A stretch of DNA of 64,000 nucleotides from Mercurialis annua (Eukaryota > Streptophyta > Magnoliopsida > Malpighiales > Euphorbiaceae), in assembly GCF_937616625.2 (NCBI RefSeq), contig NC_065571.1:58017651-58081650 (forward strand). The letters run 5' to 3'. A program made the position numbers and the translations under genes. The notes beneath the pieces are model-generated. The model was not told where the DNA came from and did no database searches. It saw only the letters and a list, made by a program, of their open reading frames with translations. Positions 60,770 through 64,000 of this stretch are shown piece by piece; positions within the stretch are counted from its first letter, which is position 1, and each line of letters starts with the position of its first letter.

Positions 60770-63133
60770 TCCCCGGAACAGCTTAGGGAGGGGAGTTTGG
60801 GTATGTTTTTTGACACCCTACGCGTACCGGATGAAGTTGGAACCTCAACGGAAGTATTAGAGGGTGTTGAACACAATAAGAATGTTCAATTAGTTTGGTA
60901 ATTAGACTGTTTTAAGTCAGCATTTTTATAGCCCGAAGTAGGCTAGAAAAGGAATTTTTAAAAAGTTGAGTTTAACTAGGAATTCTGTTAGCTCGATAAG
61001 TTATCGGTTATTCAGACAACGTTTCTAGTTCGAATTAATTAAAATAATAGAAGAGTTATTTGATAAATGAATTATCGTTTTATCCCATTTTTGGGGCTTT
61101 TCTGTATTCCCCAAAACAGCTCAGGGAGGGGAGTTTGGGTGCGTTTTTTGACCCTATAAGCGTACCAGATGAAGTTGGAACCTGAACAAAAGATTTAGAC
61201 AGTGTTACAGACAATATGAATATTCAATTAGTTTGTTAATCAGACCGTTTTATATAAGCATTTTGATTGCCCGAAGTAGGGTAGAAATGGGATTTTTGAA
61301 AAGTTGAGTTTAACTAGGAATTTTGTTAGCTCGATAAGTTATCTGTTATTGGGATAACATTTCTAGTTGGGATTATTTAAAATCATAGAAAAGTTATTTG
61401 ATAAATAAATTATCGTTTTATCCCATTTTTGGGGCTTTTCTGCATTCCCCAAAACAGCTCAGGGAGGGGAGTTTGGGTGCGTTTTTTTACCCTATAAGTG
61501 TACCGGATGAAGTTGGAACCTGAACAAAAGATTTAGACAGTGTTACAGACAATATGAATGTTCAATTAATTTGTTAATCAGACCGCTTTATGTAAGCATT
61601 TTGATAGCATGAAGTAGGCTAGAAAAGAGATTTTTAAAAAGTTGAGTTTAACTAGGAATTTTGTTAGCTCGATAAATTATCGGTTATTCCAACAACGTTT
61701 CTAGTTGGGATTATTTAAAATCATATAAAATTTTTTTGATAAATTAATTATCGTTTTATCCTGATTTGGGGCTTTTCTGCATTCCCCAAAACAGCTCAAG
61801 GGGGGGAGTTTGGGTATGTTTTTTGACCCCCTACGCGTACCAGATGAAGTTGGAACCTCAACGGAAGTTTTAGAGTGTGTTGAAGACAATAAGAATGTTC
61901 AATTATTTTGGTAATCAGACTGTTTTAAGTAAGCATTTTGATATCCCGAAGTAGGCTGGAAAAGGAATTTTTAAAAAGTTGAGTTTAACTAGGAATTCTG
62001 TTTGCTCGATAAGTTATCGGTTATTCAGACAACGTTTCTAGTTGGGATTAATTAAAATAATAGAAGAGTTATTGGATAAATGAATTATCGTTTTATCCCA
62101 TTTTTGGGGCTTTTCTGCATTTCCCAAAACAGCTCAGGGAGGGGAGTTTGTGTGCGTTTTTTGACCCTATAAGCGTACTGGATGAAGTTGGAACCTGAAC
62201 AAAAGATTTAGACAGTGTTACAGAAAATATGAATATTCAATTATTTTGTTAATCAGAGCGTTTTATGTAAGCATTTTCATAGCCCGAAGTAGGCTAGAAA
62301 AGGGATTTTTTAAAAAGTTGAGTTTAACTAGGAATTTTGTTAGCTCAATAAGTTATCTGTTATTGGGACAACATTTCCAGTTGGGATTATTTAAAATCAT
62401 ATAAGAGTTATTTGATAAATAAATATCGTTTTATCCCGTTTTTGGGTCTTTTCTGCATTCCCCAAAACAGCATAGGGAGGGGTGTTTGGGTGCGTTTTTT
62501 GAACCTATAAGCGTACCATATAAAGTTGGAACCTGAACAAAAGATTTAGACAGTGTTACAGACAATATGAATATTCAATTAGTTTGTTAATCAGACCGTT
62601 TTAAGTAAGCATTTTGATAACCTGAAGTAGGCTAGAAAAGGGATTTTTAAAAAGTTGAGTTTGATTAGGAATTTTGTTAGCTCGATAAATTATCGGTTAT
62701 TCCAACAACGTTTCTAGTTGGGATTAATTAAAATCATATAAAAGTTTTTTGATAAATTAATTGTCGTTTTATCCTGTTTTGGGGCTTTTCTGCATTCCCC
62801 ATAACAGCTCAGGGAGGGGAGTTTGTGTGCGTTTTTTGACCCTATAAGCGTACTGGATGAAGTTGGAACCTGAACAAAAGATTTGGACAATGTTACACAC
62901 AATATGAATATTCAATTAGTTTGTTAATCAGACCGTTTTATGTAAGCATTTTGATAACCTGAAGTAGGCTAGAAAAGGGATTTTTGAAAAGTTGAGTTTA
63001 ACTAGGAATTTTGTTAGCTCGATAAAATATCGGTTATTCCGACAACGTTTGTAGTTGGAATTATTGAAAATCATAGAAAAGTTATTTAATAAATTAATTA
63101 TCGTTTTATCCAGTTTTTGGGGCTTTTCTGCAT
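60770..63133 (+). repeat. 7-monomer HOR, copy 2 (2,364 bp)
   Basis: Nearly identical to the preceding unit. Noted differences are single bases such as CCCGAAGTAGG versus CCCGGAGTAGG, ATAAGCG versus ATAGGCG, and CTGTTTGCTCG versus CTGTTAGCTCG. No length difference was found. Confidence 0.9.
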
Positions 63134-64000
63134 TCCCCGGAACAGCTTAGGGAGGGGAGTTTGGGTATGTTTTTTGACACCCTACGCGTACCGGATGAAG
63201 TTGGAACCTCAACGGAAGTATTAGAGGGTGTTGAACACAATAAGAATGTTCAATTAGTTTGGTAATTAGACTGTTTTAAGTCAGCATTTTTATAGCCCGG
63301 AGTAGGCTAGAAAAGGAATTTTTAAAAAGTTGAGTTTAACTAGGAATTCTGTTAGCTCGATAAGTTATCGGTTATTCAGACAACGTTTCTAGTTCGAATT
63401 AATTAAAATAATAGAAGAGTTATTTGATAAATGAATTATCGTTTTATCCCATTTTTGGGGCTTTTCTGCATTCCCCAAAACAGCTCAGGGAGGGGAGTTT
63501 GGGTGCGTTTTTTGACCCTATAAGCGTACCAGATGAAGTTGGAACCTGAACAAAAGATTTAGACAGTGTTACAGACAATATGAATATTCAATTAGTTTGT
63601 TAATCAGACCGTTTTATATAAGCATTTTGATTGCCCGAAGTAGGGTAGAAATGGGATTTTTGAAAAGTTGAGTTTAACTAGGAATTTTGTTAGCTCGATA
63701 AGTTATCTGTTATTGGGATAACATTTCTAGTTGGGATTATTTAAAATCATAGAAAAGTTATTTGATAAATAAATTATCGTTTTATCCCATTTTTGGGGCT
63801 TTTCTGCATTCCCCAAAACAGCTCAGGGAGGGGAGTTTGGGTGCGTTTTTTTACCCTATAAGTGTACCGGATGAAGTTGGAACCTGAACAAAAGATTTAG
63901 ACAGTGTTACAGACAATATGAATGTTCAATTAATTTGTTAATCAGACCGCTTTATGTAAGCATTTTGATAGCATGAAGTAGGCTAGAAAAGAGATTTTTA
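63134..64000 (+). repeat. 7-monomer HOR, copy 3 (cut by the window edge)
   Basis: It begins with CCCCGGAACAGC exactly 2,364 bp after the previous unit and follows it with almost no change to the end of the window. The HOR therefore probably continues beyond it. Confidence 0.85.

Larger units (their letters stand above)
16763..64000 (+). repeat. 338-bp satellite array, right of the transposon
   Basis: About 140 further monomers of the same satellite in the same orientation and phase. Landmark starts include 16874, 17550, 18901, 20927, 22954, 24294, 26321, 27672, 29023, 34768, 40172, 44221, 52662, 57392, 58406, 60770 and 63134. The distance 15302 to 16874 is 1,572 bp, which is one 338-bp monomer plus the 1,231-bp element plus a 3-bp duplication, so the array was continuous before insertion. 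The array runs off the end of the window in mid-monomer. No coding region, RNA gene or second transposon is visible. Confidence 0.97.

Noticed and set aside
1..64000. CRISPR array or other prokaryotic repeat system
   Set aside because: The units are 338 bp, contiguous, with no unique spacers between short repeats, and the embedded element is a plant-type CACTA transposon.
1..64000. 5S rDNA tandem array (unit length of a few hundred bp would fit)
   Set aside because: No 5S coding sequence or Pol III boxes occur in the monomer; the only 5S resemblance is inside the transposon.

Overview
The whole window is repetitive, non-coding eukaryotic DNA, and I find no supportable protein-coding gene. 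It is one head-to-tail satellite array of about 187 monomers, each about 338 bp, A/T-rich, all in the same orientation. Positions 1 to 64000 are satellite except for a single 1,231-bp transposon at 15532-16762. The host is most likely a flowering plant. The transposon has CACTA-type ends and GCGACGG subterminal repeats of the kind common in plant CACTA elements. It also carries a fragment resembling plant-type 5S rRNA (GGATGGGTGACC rather than the animal GGATGGGAGACC). The array looks like centromeric, pericentromeric or other heterochromatic satellite. I could not name the satellite family or the species.

Layout. Monomers fall into two head families. In A-type heads the first part reads GGGTATG, then CCCCTACGCGTACC, then CTCAACGGAAG. 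In B-type heads it reads GGGTGCG or GTGTGCG, then CCCTATAAGCGTAC, then CTGAACAAAAG. A-type monomers often recur every third position, so an A-B-B trimer of about 1,013 bp seems to be the ancestral higher-order repeat (HOR). Later unequal exchanges made the larger and smaller HORs. These are a 9-mer (3,038 bp) at 1-4708; trimers at 5066-7090; a 1.27-kb HOR containing an 80-bp-deleted monomer at 9730-13281; a 6-mer (2,027 bp) and its 4-mer deletion derivative (1,351 bp) at 18901-29022; mixed blocks at 29023-34767; trimers at 34768-40171; a 12-mer (about 4,050 bp) at 40172-48271; 4-mers at 48272-55363; and a 7-mer (2,364 bp) at the right end, repeated almost unchanged from about 58.1 kb to the end.

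Transposon. The insert at 15532-16762 is flanked by a 3-bp TAA duplication. It has imperfect 30-bp terminal inverted repeats starting CACTACTA, 24 copies of the GCGACGG heptamer in palindromic clusters, no transposase, and an A/T-rich centre. On its minus strand it carries a degenerate 5S rRNA-like segment with an intact box C of the RNA polymerase III internal promoter, followed by a T10 run. It landed in the middle of a 13-bp dyad (CGATAA-G-TTATCG) present in most monomers.

The most interesting content is the readable record of satellite evolution (chimeric monomers, microhomology deletions, nested HORs) and the 5S-like, possibly Pol III-competent segment inside the non-autonomous CACTA element. 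Repeat offsets were worked out by hand from the positions of the TCCCC landmark. Identity statements are by eye, not computed.
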